Below, one piece after another: positions 41,766-50,601 of a DNA stretch of 64,000 nucleotides. This stretch comes from SOJA01 sp964598485 (GTDB lineage Archaea; Thermoproteota; Bathyarchaeia; Bathyarchaeales; Bathycorpusculaceae): positions 1 through 64,000 of the forward strand of contig CAZRCD010000003.1 of NCBI GenBank assembly GCA_964598485.1, read 5' to 3'. The position numbers were made by a program, and so were the translations under genes. The notes under the pieces were generated by a model. That model made no database searches, had not been told where the DNA came from, and was given only the letters and a program-made list of their open reading frames with translations. Positions within the stretch are counted from its first letter, which is position 1. Each line of letters opens with the position of its first letter.

Positions 41766-43005
41766 ATGAAGTTCAGGTTGCAGAAAGGTTCAAAGGTTAT
41801 TTACTTGGCATTTTGCGTGCTGTTTATTCTGGCCTATGTTTCTTGGGCATATTTCCCTGTTTTCGCTCAGTGGCTTGCAATCAGCATTTTCAAGTATGAG
41901 TTCATCAGCAGGCGGGTTGGCTCTGGTATTTGACTGTTCGCTTTTTCTACACTTGGTACACTTTTTTGCTATTGGCGTTGCTGGGGTTTGGGCTGTTGCT
42001 GCTACCTTGGCTAAGAAACAGTGGAAAAAGCATAACAAGCAATATTATCCCATGGTCTCTTTTGTAGTTTCAGCCTACAATGAGGAGAGAAATGTTTCCC
42101 ATTGCATAAATAGTCTCTTCAGATGTGCAGAGAAATATGATGGATTGTGCGAAATCATTATTGTTGATGACGGTAGCAGCGATTTTACCTATGAGATTGC
42201 TTGGGCAGCCATAGAACTTAACCGCAGAAGGTACCCGAAGGTTCGCGGAAAAGTTGTTAGGCATTCCACGAATTCAGGCAAGGTTGAAGCTGTTAAAACT
42301 GGTTTGAATAAAGCCTTAGGCAGTCTCATTGCGGTTGTTGATGGTGATTCTTGGTGGATGCCTGACACGCTTTTGAAGCTTGTTGATTATATGCTTTTGA
42401 ACGAGAAGAAGGCTGTTACTGGTTACGTTCATCCGTCAGATGGGAATGCGGAGCTTAATCCTTACGTGGTTTTGCAGCAGCTTGAGTATAGTCAAGGCTT
42501 GGGCATATCCCGTTGCGCTCAGTCTTTGGGGAATAATGTTTTGGTTGTTTCTGGAGCTATTGGCTTGTATGATGCTGATGTCTTGCGTGGAATACTAAAC
42601 GAGAAGAACATTCATTCGGTCACTGAAGATTTGGAGATCACTTTGGAAATGCATGAAAGAGGAGCGGGTGTTGACTACGTCAGTGTTGCTAATGGCTTAA
42701 CGATTGCTCCGCTTTAGTTTGATGTTTTGTGGAGTCAACGGTTGAGATGGTTTATTGGTTGGCTTCATAACACGTTAAGCATTCACAGGGATTTGCTTCT
42801 GAAAAAATCTTGGTTGACTTTGCTTTTCTACACGCCTTTTTATCCTATTTTGAGGCTGATCAACATAGTAGCACGTTTAACTAGTTCCGCGAAATATTTT
42901 TGGGTCACCATGGCAACTGGCATAGCGAGACGAAGAGCAGATTTTAAGATTACGTTTTTAATTGTTTGCTGCAAAACTGTTTTTATGTTCGGCTTAGAAC
43001 TATAG
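41766..43005 (+). pseudogene. GT2 glycosyltransferase, broken by frameshifts and an in-frame TAG
   Basis: This is a processive-type family 2 glycosyltransferase. The catalytic core has YYPMVSFVVSAYNEERN, IIIVDDGSSDFT, VVDGDSWW, HSVTEDLEITLEMHERG and SQRLRWFIG, i.e. the D, DxD, TED and QxxRW motifs. A TAG at 42715-42717 interrupts the frame just before QRLRW, and the frame resumes directly after. The N-terminal membrane part is spread over two other frames (MKFRLQKGSKVIYLAFCVLF, then RFFYTWYTFLLLALLGFG), implying two frameshifts between 41930 and 42035. Confidence 0.7.
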
Positions 43006-43020
43006 GCTTGAGGTATTAGA

Positions 43021-43740
43021 ATGAGAGTTAAGGCTGTGCTTTTTGATTTGTTTAACACTTTGGTTTTGCTTGAAAGCGATGAGGTTTTTTATACACCTTG
43101 CTTGAGGAGAATTCATGAATTTTTGGCTAGAAATGGAATTAACATTCCCTTTGAAGAGTTTAGACGCACTTATTTTGAAGTTAGGAATAGGCTTTACGCT
43201 GAAACCGAGAAAAGCCTAGAAGAACCGCATTTCAACGTTCGTGTCTCGCTTGTTCTACAACGGTTTGGTTATGATTTTGACGTTTCGAGTCCCGTTGTCG
43301 TCGGAGCTACGTTGGCTTTCACTGACGAATTTATGAAATATGTGCACTTAGACCCTGATACCATTACCGTTTTAAGAGTACTGCACGGAAAATACAAGTT
43401 GGGGCTTGTTTCGAATTTTGCCATCCCTGAGTGTGCTTCGAGGTTGCTTGACAAGTTTGGTTTAAACGAGTTTTTTGATGTCGTTCTGGTTTCGGGGGCT
43501 ATTAATAAGCGTAAGCCTAGTTCTGAGATTTTTGAGAGAGCGTTGAAAGCTTTAGGCGTGAATAGCTCAGAGGCTGTTTTTGTTGGTGACATGTTAGGCT
43601 TGGATGTTAAGGGTGCTAAGAACGTTGGCATGAAAGCTATGCTCATTGAGAGGAGACCATCAGAAGAGATCTTGAATGTTAAGCCAGATAGAATTATTAA
43701 GAGTCTGAGGGAACTGTTTCTCATGCTTGACAACTGTTGA
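43021..43740 (+). CDS. HAD-superfamily hydrolase (haloacid-dehalogenase-like)
   Basis: Motif I is VLFDLFNTLV (Asp nucleophile), motif II VSNFA, the motif III Lys lies in NKRKPSSEIF, and motif IV is FVGDMLGLDVKGA. The second Asp of classical DxD phosphatases is Asn here (DLFNT), as in many HAD dehalogenase-like members. A C1 helical cap lies at about residues 20-100. It starts 15 bases after the end of the broken glycosyltransferase, probably on the same transcript. Confidence 0.82.
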   Translation: MRVKAVLFDLFNTLVLLESDEVFYTPCLRRIHEFLARNGINIPFEEFRRTYFEVRNRLYAETEKSLEEPHFNVRVSLVLQRFGYDFDVSSPVVVGATLAFTDEFMKYVHLDPDTITVLRVLHGKYKLGLVSNFAIPECASRLLDKFGLNEFFDVVLVSGAINKRKPSSEIFERALKALGVNSSEAVFVGDMLGLDVKGAKNVGMKAMLIERRPSEEILNVKPDRIIKSLRELFLMLDNC

Positions 43741-43827
43741 TGAGAAAATAATAACATATGTAACTAATGCTTGCGGAGCCTCACTCGCCATCCTCGCCCG
43801 CTTTCTCTTTGCAAGCACTGGCAAACA

Positions 43828-44514
43828 CTACATCGGTTTTGGAAGATCGCCTTTGAGTTGTTTCCAGCTTTCGACGACCTTTGTAGCACCTCGGTCGATG
43901 TACTGTTGCGGTGAATATCGTTTTGGACGCAGAAAGCCGATTCTTTCTGGAACGCCAAATTGTCTGTAGACTGTGAAGTAGCCAGGATAGTCATCAACAA
44001 CCCTAACAACATCATATTGCTTGGATATTGAAGAGAAGAGCCTAGACTTCGCTTCAACCAACGTTGAACCCGAGAGATTCAAACCCCGCGCACGCTCATA
44101 GTCTTCAAGGTTAAACATTACCAGTCGAGTGTTGTCTGTTGGAAAGCCGAATTTTCTTAGCTGGTCTAAGGTTAGTTCACGGGTATTTTCAGTTCGTCCA
44201 GTGAGATATACTAACTGGCAATGTTTGCTCCATGTTTGTAGGACTTCGGCTGCAAAGGGAATAGGTTCGTCCAGTTCAGCCAGCTCATTTCCAATATTTT
44301 CCAAACAAAGTAATATATCCCAGAATCTTTTTCTTAGCTCGTTGGCACGTGCCTTTTGGTCTGACGATGCGAACTTCTTAAATATCTGCCCCAAACCGAG
44401 GGTTTCCACCGCCTCCATGGGAACTTCACGACCCAATAGCTCACGCCAAACGCCTTGCATCCTTCGTTCAGTGTTTATCAATGTATCGTCAACATCAACC
44501 ACAACGCTAATCAT
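43828..44514 (-). CDS. HAD-like phosphatase
   Basis: The N-terminus VVVDVDDTLINTE carries the HAD motif DxDxT, VYLTGRTENTRELT gives motif II (Thr-Gly-Arg form seen in acid-phosphatase-like HADs), and VRVVDDYPGYF gives motif IV. The 228-residue length and the TGR motif suggest the subfamily with a small or no C1 cap. The substrate is unknown. It converges on the preceding HAD gene with about 87 bases between. Confidence 0.75.
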   Translation of the reverse strand: MISVVVDVDDTLINTERRMQGVWRELLGREVPMEAVETLGLGQIFKKFASSDQKARANELRKRFWDILLCLENIGNELAELDEPIPFAAEVLQTWSKHCQLVYLTGRTENTRELTLDQLRKFGFPTDNTRLVMFNLEDYERARGLNLSGSTLVEAKSRLFSSISKQYDVVRVVDDYPGYFTVYRQFGVPERIGFLRPKRYSPQQYIDRGATKVVESWKQLKGDLPKPM

Positions 44515-44706
44515 TGTTTCACCTCACTCGGCCTTTGACTTGAGCATTCACCCCATGAACTCTTTAATATCTTTTCTCATTATTGAAACGCACGTGCACG
44601 AAACCGTCTGTAGCTACAGCAACATTCCCGGTTAACTTCTGACTTTTCGGGCATTACTCTCCTCAGGACACCACTCGCGCACGCTTCGACTGATGAAGAG
44701 CACATA

Positions 44707-45129
44707 CTACAGTTTTGTGCGTGTTGTCTTGTCTGGTGTCACATATGTAGCTTCAGAAGGGAATATCTCCAGAAGAGTATAGCTGGGGTCATCTATGCTT
44801 TCCCAATGTTTGTTGAAGAAATCGCAATGTCTCGCCAGTTTTGTCTTGACCAGCTTATCTTTAATTATTTTTGCCAGCCCAGTAACTCTTACGCAACAAT
44901 CTCTATCTCCCTTTTTGAACACAAAGGAAAATTCGACTTTCGGGTTCTTCTGTATTTGTTTAACCTTTTCACTCCACGTGTCCGTTGTTACCCAAAATTT
45001 CCCGTCAAAATTAATCAGTGTTACAGGTCTGACTCGGGGTTGATCACCTTCCATGGTCGCCAAGAATACATGTTGAAAATCCTCAAATTGACTCCATACT
45101 TCTTCAATATCCTCATTTTCTTCAACCAT
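44707..45129 (-). CDS. Pyridoxamine 5'-phosphate oxidase-like flavin protein
   Basis: The split beta-barrel of the PPOX family is recognisable: HVFLATMEGDQPRVRPVTLI, DGKFWVTTDTWSEKVKQI, NPKVEFSFVFKKGD and VRVTGLAKII. Such proteins bind FMN or F420 (archaeal members often F420 or haem). The 140-residue size fits the standalone fold. Start at ATG 45129 (MVEENEDIEEV) is preferred to the ATG nine bases upstream. It has no adjacent cofactor gene. Confidence 0.78.
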   Translation of the reverse strand: MVEENEDIEEVWSQFEDFQHVFLATMEGDQPRVRPVTLINFDGKFWVTTDTWSEKVKQIQKNPKVEFSFVFKKGDRDCCVRVTGLAKIIKDKLVKTKLARHCDFFNKHWESIDDPSYTLLEIFPSEATYVTPDKTTRTKL

Positions 45130-45246
45130 TGACAACACATCAGCGTCTTTAGTGTTATTTGGCTGATGACTTTTAACTTTTCTTCAATGCTGGATGTACC
45201 ATTGGAATTATGTCCATGATAGTGCGCGTGCATACCAAGTCAAAGA

Positions 45247-45519
45247 ATGTTTTTATCCGTTTTTAGCGCGTGCGAGAAAGCCACCATGACGTACCATAAA
45301 ACAAAGGATCCATTATACGTTAAGGAGATGCTTGGCCACAAAAGCCTGAATACCACTCCGCTTCACATCCAGCTTGAAAAGACGCTGTTCAAAGGAAGCT
45401 CAGACGAGTTTACAGTCAAGGTTGCTCAAGAGCCTGAAAAGATAAAAGTCTTGCTTCAAGTGTGCTTTGAATATGTATGCGAGAAAGACTGATTGATGTT
45501 TTTCAGAAAGCAAAAGTAA
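45247..45519 (+). pseudogene. Xer/integrase C-terminal remnant
   Basis: The segment KATMTYHKTKDPLYVKEMLG followed by HKSLNTTPLHIQLEKTLF is the C-terminal catalytic end of an archaeal tyrosine recombinase (HxxR region lost, the Tyr position in LHIQ reads His). The frame hits TGA at 45490 and would continue LMFFRKQK to a TAA at 45519. The rest of the gene is missing. A close relative of the last 18 codons occurs at 55090-55154. Confidence 0.65.
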
Positions 45520-45578
45520 CCCGTAAAGTGGAAAATTAAACCCCAACGTATATCAAGACTGTTAGTGACGATATCTCC
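45500..45578 (+). repeat. Decayed repeat R, copy 1 (integrase tail and downstream DNA)
   Basis: This stretch runs from TTTCAGAAAGC through AACGTATA to GATATCTCC. The same landmarks in the same order recur at 45971-46056, and the first part with AACGTATAT at 55135-55190. It appears to be the 3' end of an element family that was lost in several places. Confidence 0.45.
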
Positions 45579-45624
45579 TACAAACCCTTTTTTTCTTTGT
45601 TCTATTCGGCGTTAAATAAGGTTT

Positions 45625-45834
45625 CTATGTTGAAAATCTATAGGGGGGTCTAGTCTTTTTACGGTGCAAAATTTTTTCGCAATCAGACACAAACAAGCCT
45701 TCTTCTCTGAGATCAGGCCAGCAGGCGAGATCGGCACCTTTCTTTGGAAAAACATGCCCACAACGAGAACATCAGAAGATAATCTCTGAGAAAACGCCAC
45801 CAAGACAAAAGACTTACGGAATGGATGTTTTCAC
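45625..45834 (-). pseudogene. Broken zinc-finger gene
   Basis: From GTG 45834 the frame reads six codons to TAA, then VFCLGGVFSEIIF to a TGA, then CSRCGHVFPKKGADLACWPD and on to KKTRPPYRFST and a TAG. The CxxC and the later Cys suggest a zinc finger. A purine-rich GGCGGA site precedes the GTG and a TATA box lies at 45891-45906. Two in-frame stops mark it as a pseudogene, unless they are sequence errors. Confidence 0.38.
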
Positions 45835-45890
45835 TCCGCCTTTCGCTTTAATTGAACTCTCTCCTAAGGTACAATAATGTCGTAGGTTCA

Positions 45891-45906
45891 ACCTATATAT
45901 AAGGGG
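45891..45906 (-). promoter_or_regulatory. TATA promoter of the broken zinc-finger gene
   Basis: On the minus strand CCCCTTATATATAGGT, a strong TATA box, points at the pseudogene 57 bases away. The identical 16 bases occur at 58478-58493 in front of another accessory gene. Confidence 0.45.
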
Positions 45907-45970
45907 GTAGACGCTCAACAGAGAGCAACAGGCTTCAATTACACCTGCAAAAAAAAGACAGACCGTTATC

Positions 45971-46056
45971 TTTCAGAAAGCACAATTGACAAAACACACG
46001 ACAACAGAAAATCTTAGATAATAACGTATACTAATAGCGTAAATGCAGATATCTCC
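45971..46056 (+). repeat. Decayed repeat R, copy 2
   Basis: TTTCAGAAAGC, AACGTATA and GATATCTCC recur here in the same order and at nearly the same spacing as in copy 1 (about 77 versus 70 bases between the first and last landmark). The remainder, 46057-46196, holds nothing I can support. Confidence 0.4.
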
Positions 46057-46196
46057 CGCAATCCGAAATCTGACTTCTGATTTCTACTTTCTCCAGAAAA
46101 CAAGTAATCAGTCGTTGCTTATAAAATCATGTAGTCGTATGTTCTACCTCAAGCGCGCCTTTAGATTTTTGTGAATTTAAACTGGTTTTGTTGGTC

Positions 46197-47255
46197 TCAA
46201 CGTGGAAAGTTTTCACAGGCTTTTTTGCATAGTTGAAAAATGACATCTTTATCTTCTTTAAGGTCATATTCTACGTTATGTGGATACAGGGCACAATTGC
46301 TTCTTAATATCAAACCTTGAGGTGGACAAGGTCTCATTTTTAGTTTATTATATGGAGGACTGTCAAAGAGTGATTTTTCAATATTAGCATATTTGCTTAT
46401 GGAAGCAACATGTTCATCTTTGACAAAGCACACTACATTCGTAATTCTTTCCTTTCCTGACCTTTTGATTGAAAAGTAACTCTGCGGGCGCTCATTTAAT
46501 TCAAATGCCCCACAGCCTTGCTTGTTGATTTCATTTACTATCTCTTCTACGAAGTTTTTAATGCTACCTTTACCCTGTGCTCTTTCCATCATCTTCTCCT
46601 TTCCATAATCCCCTTTCTGTTGTGTTATTTCCTCTGAGGGATTTTTCCATAATTCCTTCATTTCAAAATAGAGTCTGTTATCATAATACATTTCAGTTTT
46701 CTCTACTATTTTCTGGGCAAAATTTTGAATTTCTTCATACAGAACCTTCTCTTTCCATTGCCATCTAGTCCAGCTAAATTTGTCAAGGAGAATTTCTAAG
46801 GAATATTTTTCTGTTAAATTCTTCAAAACTTCTCTGTCTATGGGTGCGTGAAAATGACCAAAATAAGGAACCAACCACAAATATTTTTTCTTCCAGTCTT
46901 CATCAAAATCAGAATAAAAATAAACAAAATGATATTTCATGAGAATATTTATCAATTTTTGAGCATGTCCAAAGGAAAGTTTAGAAACTCTATCAGTTAT
47001 TCCCTTAGCAAGTTCATAAAACCATTTGTCGTAATCACTCACAGAGAATGACTTAAGATTTTCTATTGAAAAAAATAAGAGACTTTTGAGGGTTTTCTTC
47101 ACTTCTTCAGACAAACCGCCCCCTTCGACGGTAAATCTCGCTTTCAGAGTTGAGTAAGCACTGCTAAACCATCTCTCTTCGTCATAATATTTAATATTTT
47201 TGACTTTTTCAGTAAATGCCAACGATTCAGTTTTGAAGTTTTCATCTTTTCCCAT
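46197..47255 (-). CDS. Unknown 352-residue accessory protein
   Basis: This soluble protein is rich in Lys, Glu, Trp and aromatic residues (WKKKYLWLVPYFGHF, WTRWQWKEKVLYEEI) with a helical N-terminal two thirds and a C-terminal part of mixed structure holding Cys and Pro (KMRPCPPQGLILRSN). No family or catalytic motif was recognised. It lies among mobile-element debris, has a lower GC content than the flanking core genes, and no operon partner on its strand. It may be cargo of the element. Confidence 0.55.
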   Translation of the reverse strand: MGKDENFKTESLAFTEKVKNIKYYDEERWFSSAYSTLKARFTVEGGGLSEEVKKTLKSLLFFSIENLKSFSVSDYDKWFYELAKGITDRVSKLSFGHAQKLINILMKYHFVYFYSDFDEDWKKKYLWLVPYFGHFHAPIDREVLKNLTEKYSLEILLDKFSWTRWQWKEKVLYEEIQNFAQKIVEKTEMYYDNRLYFEMKELWKNPSEEITQQKGDYGKEKMMERAQGKGSIKNFVEEIVNEINKQGCGAFELNERPQSYFSIKRSGKERITNVVCFVKDEHVASISKYANIEKSLFDSPPYNKLKMRPCPPQGLILRSNCALYPHNVEYDLKEDKDVIFQLCKKACENFPR

Positions 47256-47352
47256 TTCACCCTCTCCCCTTTATACTATTTAACAAGAAATCTACGCCCA
47301 CACACCATGTTTTAATGGCGCTTGTGTATTATTAAAAAAACGGAGAGTATAA

Positions 47353-47555
47353 ATGGCTACCTACAAAGAGATTCAAATTTATGTAAAGAACAAGCATGGT
47401 TTCACGCCTAAAACCTGCTGGATTGCTAATGTCAAGGAACACTGCGGCTTCCCATGAAGGATACATGGAATAGGTCAGGGCAAAGAACACATCCTTGCCC
47501 TTCTGACAAAATAGAATGTATCAAAGACGCATTCAAACATTTCAAAATGATTTAG
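47353..47555 (+). pseudogene. Small conserved protein (MATYKEIQ type), frameshifted
   Basis: The first frame reads MATYKEIQIYVKNKHGFTP then KTCWIANVKEHCGFP to TGA. The next frame continues LPMKDTWNRSGQRTHPCPSD then KIECIKDAFKHFKMI to TAG. Joined, these make about 67 residues that match a short family I recall with KTCWIAHVKE, then LPxRxAxNRxG, then HPCPPDK. A frameshift near 47448 breaks it. Its function is not established. GGAGAGT precedes the ATG as a ribosome-binding site. Confidence 0.5.
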
Positions 47556-47686
47556 CGCGCGCTTGACTACTCTTTTAGTGTCAAGTTAAAACCCTCAAAA
47601 GTGGTATCATATACTTCAACATCAAACTAACATTTTATGTCAGAAATCGCTCAATTTCTCCATATGTTTGGAGACTATTCCCCACC

Positions 47687-47776
47687 TTATATAATATTAT
47701 TAGTTATACGTTAGTTAATTAATAGTAAATTAGTTAGAGTAAAGTATAAAGTAATTAATTAATAATAAATAATAAA
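47687..47776. other. Extremely AT-rich tract with short repeats
   Basis: About 90 bases contain very few G or C. TTAGTTA occurs three times (47700, 47711, 47730) and TTAATTAATA twice (47715-47724 and 47755-47764). It lies between two convergent genes, so it is not an obvious promoter for either. It could be a DNA unwinding region, a terminator, or a protein-binding array of the mobile element. Confidence 0.5.
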
Positions 47777-47838
47777 CATGGAATGAAAAACGGCTTTCTT
47801 TATGATTGGATTTAATAGCATGTTTTATTTGTAATTCG

Positions 47839-48459
47839 CTATTTGTTTTGGTCATGGAGTTTCTTTAACCACCAAAATCGTTGTTTCAGTTTTGGTATAG
47901 CCTTTTCTTCTTGTTTTATATTTAGAATTTGAAAGCCCAAGCCGTAACTTCTCCATCCATGACTCTTGAGATATTTAACAAGATTCTGCCTTGGTTTGTA
48001 ACTGAAAAGAGCCATCTTGAGATTGTATCCTGAGGTTTTAGGTCTGCAAGTTATATTTTCGTCAAGCCACTGTGTTGATAGTAAATTTACTTGCTTCTTG
48101 TTTATGTTCTTGCACTCGATGATTCCGTTAAGTGCTTCAATTATGATGTCAGGATTTTTGCCTTGATAATTAGAATAATAAAGTTTGAAAGGATTATGTT
48201 CGTGTGGGATGCCCAGATTATTCAGAGTGTTGCTTATTGCCCTCTCCAAAAATATGCCCTTTTCTTCATTCCTATTGAGTTTCTTCCCTTTCCCAAGAAG
48301 GTCAAATTCAAGACAAGCCAATTTGCATCCATCATCTTGAAGTCCTTCCTTCTTACAGCATTCGCAACACATATCGCCATAACATGGAGTGACACCTTGG
48401 GGAACTATTCTGCTCTTTTCTTCACCACATGTATTGCACTTAAAGGTTACAATCTCCAT
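47839..48459 (-). CDS. Cysteine-rich PD-(D/E)XK nuclease-like protein
   Basis: The N-terminal 50 residues carry nine cysteines (C8, C11, C26, C31, C32, C34, C35, C45, C49), likely one or two zinc sites. The second domain has the restriction-type nuclease core NPDIIIEALNGIIECKN, with Asp104 and the E115-C-K117 motif, after a helix with Glu72. This resembles Holliday-junction-resolvase or Mrr-like folds. The C-terminal part (residues 150-206) is aromatic and basic. I cannot name a characterised member. It belongs to the integrase-bearing accessory segment. Confidence 0.6.
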   Translation of the reverse strand: MEIVTFKCNTCGEEKSRIVPQGVTPCYGDMCCECCKKEGLQDDGCKLACLEFDLLGKGKKLNRNEEKGIFLERAISNTLNNLGIPHEHNPFKLYYSNYQGKNPDIIIEALNGIIECKNINKKQVNLLSTQWLDENITCRPKTSGYNLKMALFSYKPRQNLVKYLKSHGWRSYGLGFQILNIKQEEKAIPKLKQRFWWLKKLHDQNK

Positions 48460-49161
48460 AGTGTAACTTAATCGAAAATTTGAATATCTACTTTATGAAT
48501 GCATAATCACACCTCCAAAAATTTCACTCCCAAAAAGGGGGCGGGTTCACGTTCTTTAAAGCACTCTGGTGGATGTTAAATTTTTTTCACACCAAAACAA
48601 TCGTCAAATACTCCCCCAGCCCCCTGAAAGAATAATTTATTGAAGGATATTTTGAAAAGACGAAATGAAAAAAAACTCAAATCAAAATCGAGCATAAACT
48701 TGTTTGTCAGCATGTACTTGCTCTGCTCTGTACTCTTCTTGAAACTACCACCAAATCTCTTGGAAAGACTCCATAAACAGAGGTTAAAACAATCTCAACG
48801 TTTGCCTTTGTTCAAAGAGGTCTATGTGCATTCTCAAAATGAGCCTTATGTAACCTTTTGGTTGGGTTTCATCATAGGTAGAATTATGGATTACATTTCA
48901 GGCTCTCCACTTTGACACTTTCTGGACATTTGCCTACAAAATGGCAAAAGTTACTCTTAGCAATTTCTCTTATCCCAGACTATCAGAAGTCTAAATTCGG
49001 ATTTCTCAGAATAGATTCAGGTAACTCCCCCAGCCAAAAAATTCAAAGCAAAAAAGAGAAACAGACAGTCCCCCCATGCGTACAATAACAAGGTATTAGG
49101 GAAGTTAGTTATTCTTTTCCAGAAAAAGAGAGAAAGAAGTTTGAGTCATGGAGTAACTTGC
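48460..49161. other. Intergenic accessory DNA with one doubtful frame
   Basis: An open frame 48640-48915 (TTG start, 91 codons) has a hydrophobic stretch (LFVSMYLLCSVLFLKL) but no ribosome-binding site, and I do not call it. ACTCCCCCAGCC occurs at 48609 and again at 49023 in the same orientation. Nothing else was supported. Confidence 0.35.
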
Positions 49162-50415
49162 TTATTCAGTTTTTCTCTTTTGCCTAAGCCTTTCAAATTC
49201 AGCTTCAACGTCTTTTTCTGACATCTTTCCAGTTCCATCGAACACAAACTCTGCGTTTTTTAGCTGTTCTCTTTCCTTCTTGCTCTTTCCTCTAAGCAGA
49301 ACTTGACGCATGAATTTTCGTTCACTTTCCAGATATTCTTCTGGAGTGCTGAAAGTTTCTGTATATTCTATAACTTCGTTCTTCTCATTAAGTATGCAAC
49401 GTTTGAGTTGTCTTGGATACATTTTGTCAACTGTTCCTTTGAGTTGTTGGAAGTCTTTCTGCAAAAGGTCTATTCTTGTTTTAAAGGCTATGTTTTCATT
49501 TTCGAGTTGCCCAATTGCATTCTCCAAGTTCTTAATTTTGTCTTCTGCTTGTGGTATGATTTTTGGTAACAGCCGCAATGTTTCTGAAATTTTCATGAAA
49601 TCGGTTTTTAGTTCTGCATCATGAACATATGTATCATCTGACGCTGGAATTGCTTTTCCACACATCAACTTAGCAGACCACGAAGAAATCCCCAGTTCAG
49701 CACATGTTCTCGAGAATAATTTGCGTCCTGTATGCCATCTGAAAAGCCCATGATTAAGTATTCCAGCCCTTTTCACCAAGTTTTTGAGGATGTTGTTTAT
49801 TTGTTTTGTTGATAAGTGTCTTCTACGTTTACTCTGGAAAAGGTAAGGATTCGTCTTGTCAAGTAAAGGAAGATACTTGTTTAAGAGTTGTTTGAATTCT
49901 TCGCTTATGAAAGTCCTTGCGATGACTTGTTCTTTCTTGGTGTTGATTTCTATGGGTGTTGGTGTTTCTCCATTTTGGTCAAAGGTTCGCCATTCCAGTA
50001 GTGCAACATCGCCAATTCTTAGCCCCAGAAGATAGACTTCTAAAAACACTTGCTCACGTAGATCCGCGGTTTTTGCCATTTCCTGTATTTCGCTTATGGC
50101 TGTTCTGTGGTCTCTTGTTGTTGGAACAGTTTTGTAGATTTGCAAAGCCCTTCTGTATTTGACTTCTGTTCCATGAAATTTTAGAAACTGGATAACAGAG
50201 TTTACAACGTTTCGGCATGTGTTTTGTCCATGTTTTTCTCTGAGCCAACAATAGAATTGTTCAACTACTTTTCCAGCGTCTGGATTTTTGATTAGGTTTT
50301 CGATGGGTTTGTGATAGTATTCATTTTCAAACTTCTTAATTCCGCTTTTGTAGCATTTTCGAGTGTATTTACTGGGTAATCCAGAGAGCCAATCCTCTAC
50401 CAGTTTCATATCCAT
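49162..50415 (-). CDS. Tyrosine recombinase / integrase with C-terminal coiled coil
   Basis: The N-terminal SAM-like core-binding domain (residues 1-95) is followed by a catalytic domain: Arg133 in LLGLRIGD, the H228-x2-R231 box in FRWHTGRKLF, and nucleophile Tyr263 in DDTYVHD. Residues 280-335 form a long coiled coil (DKIKNLENAIGQLENENIAF) and a charged tail follows, an addition typical of integrases of archaeal mobile elements. All catalytic residues are present, so it is probably active. It drives this accessory segment, but attachment sites were not found. Confidence 0.85.
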   Translation of the reverse strand: MDMKLVEDWLSGLPSKYTRKCYKSGIKKFENEYYHKPIENLIKNPDAGKVVEQFYCWLREKHGQNTCRNVVNSVIQFLKFHGTEVKYRRALQIYKTVPTTRDHRTAISEIQEMAKTADLREQVFLEVYLLGLRIGDVALLEWRTFDQNGETPTPIEINTKKEQVIARTFISEEFKQLLNKYLPLLDKTNPYLFQSKRRRHLSTKQINNILKNLVKRAGILNHGLFRWHTGRKLFSRTCAELGISSWSAKLMCGKAIPASDDTYVHDAELKTDFMKISETLRLLPKIIPQAEDKIKNLENAIGQLENENIAFKTRIDLLQKDFQQLKGTVDKMYPRQLKRCILNEKNEVIEYTETFSTPEEYLESERKFMRQVLLRGKSKKEREQLKNAEFVFDGTGKMSEKDVEAEFERLRQKRKTE

Positions 50416-50601
50416 ATATTTGTCACCTCTCTGGAGAAAGCCGTTATGAAATCAGAATCAAGATTCACAAGCGAGATAACGGAAATTCTATTTCGCTATT
50501 CTCCCGCAAACCCCCATTTTTCCATTCCACCCTGAAGAATAGTCAAGTGGCTTTCAACTGGCAAAAAAAGGTGGGTAAAAGCCTGATGATTGAAGGCTTT
50601 T

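Noticed and set aside
42715..42717. Pyrrolysine at the in-frame TAG of the glycosyltransferase
   Set aside because: The gene also needs two frameshifts, TAG ends normal genes in the window, and no pyl genes are visible; decay is simpler.
48640..48915. 91-codon frame with hydrophobic stretch
   Set aside because: TTG start without ribosome-binding site and no homologue recognised; coding potential too weak.
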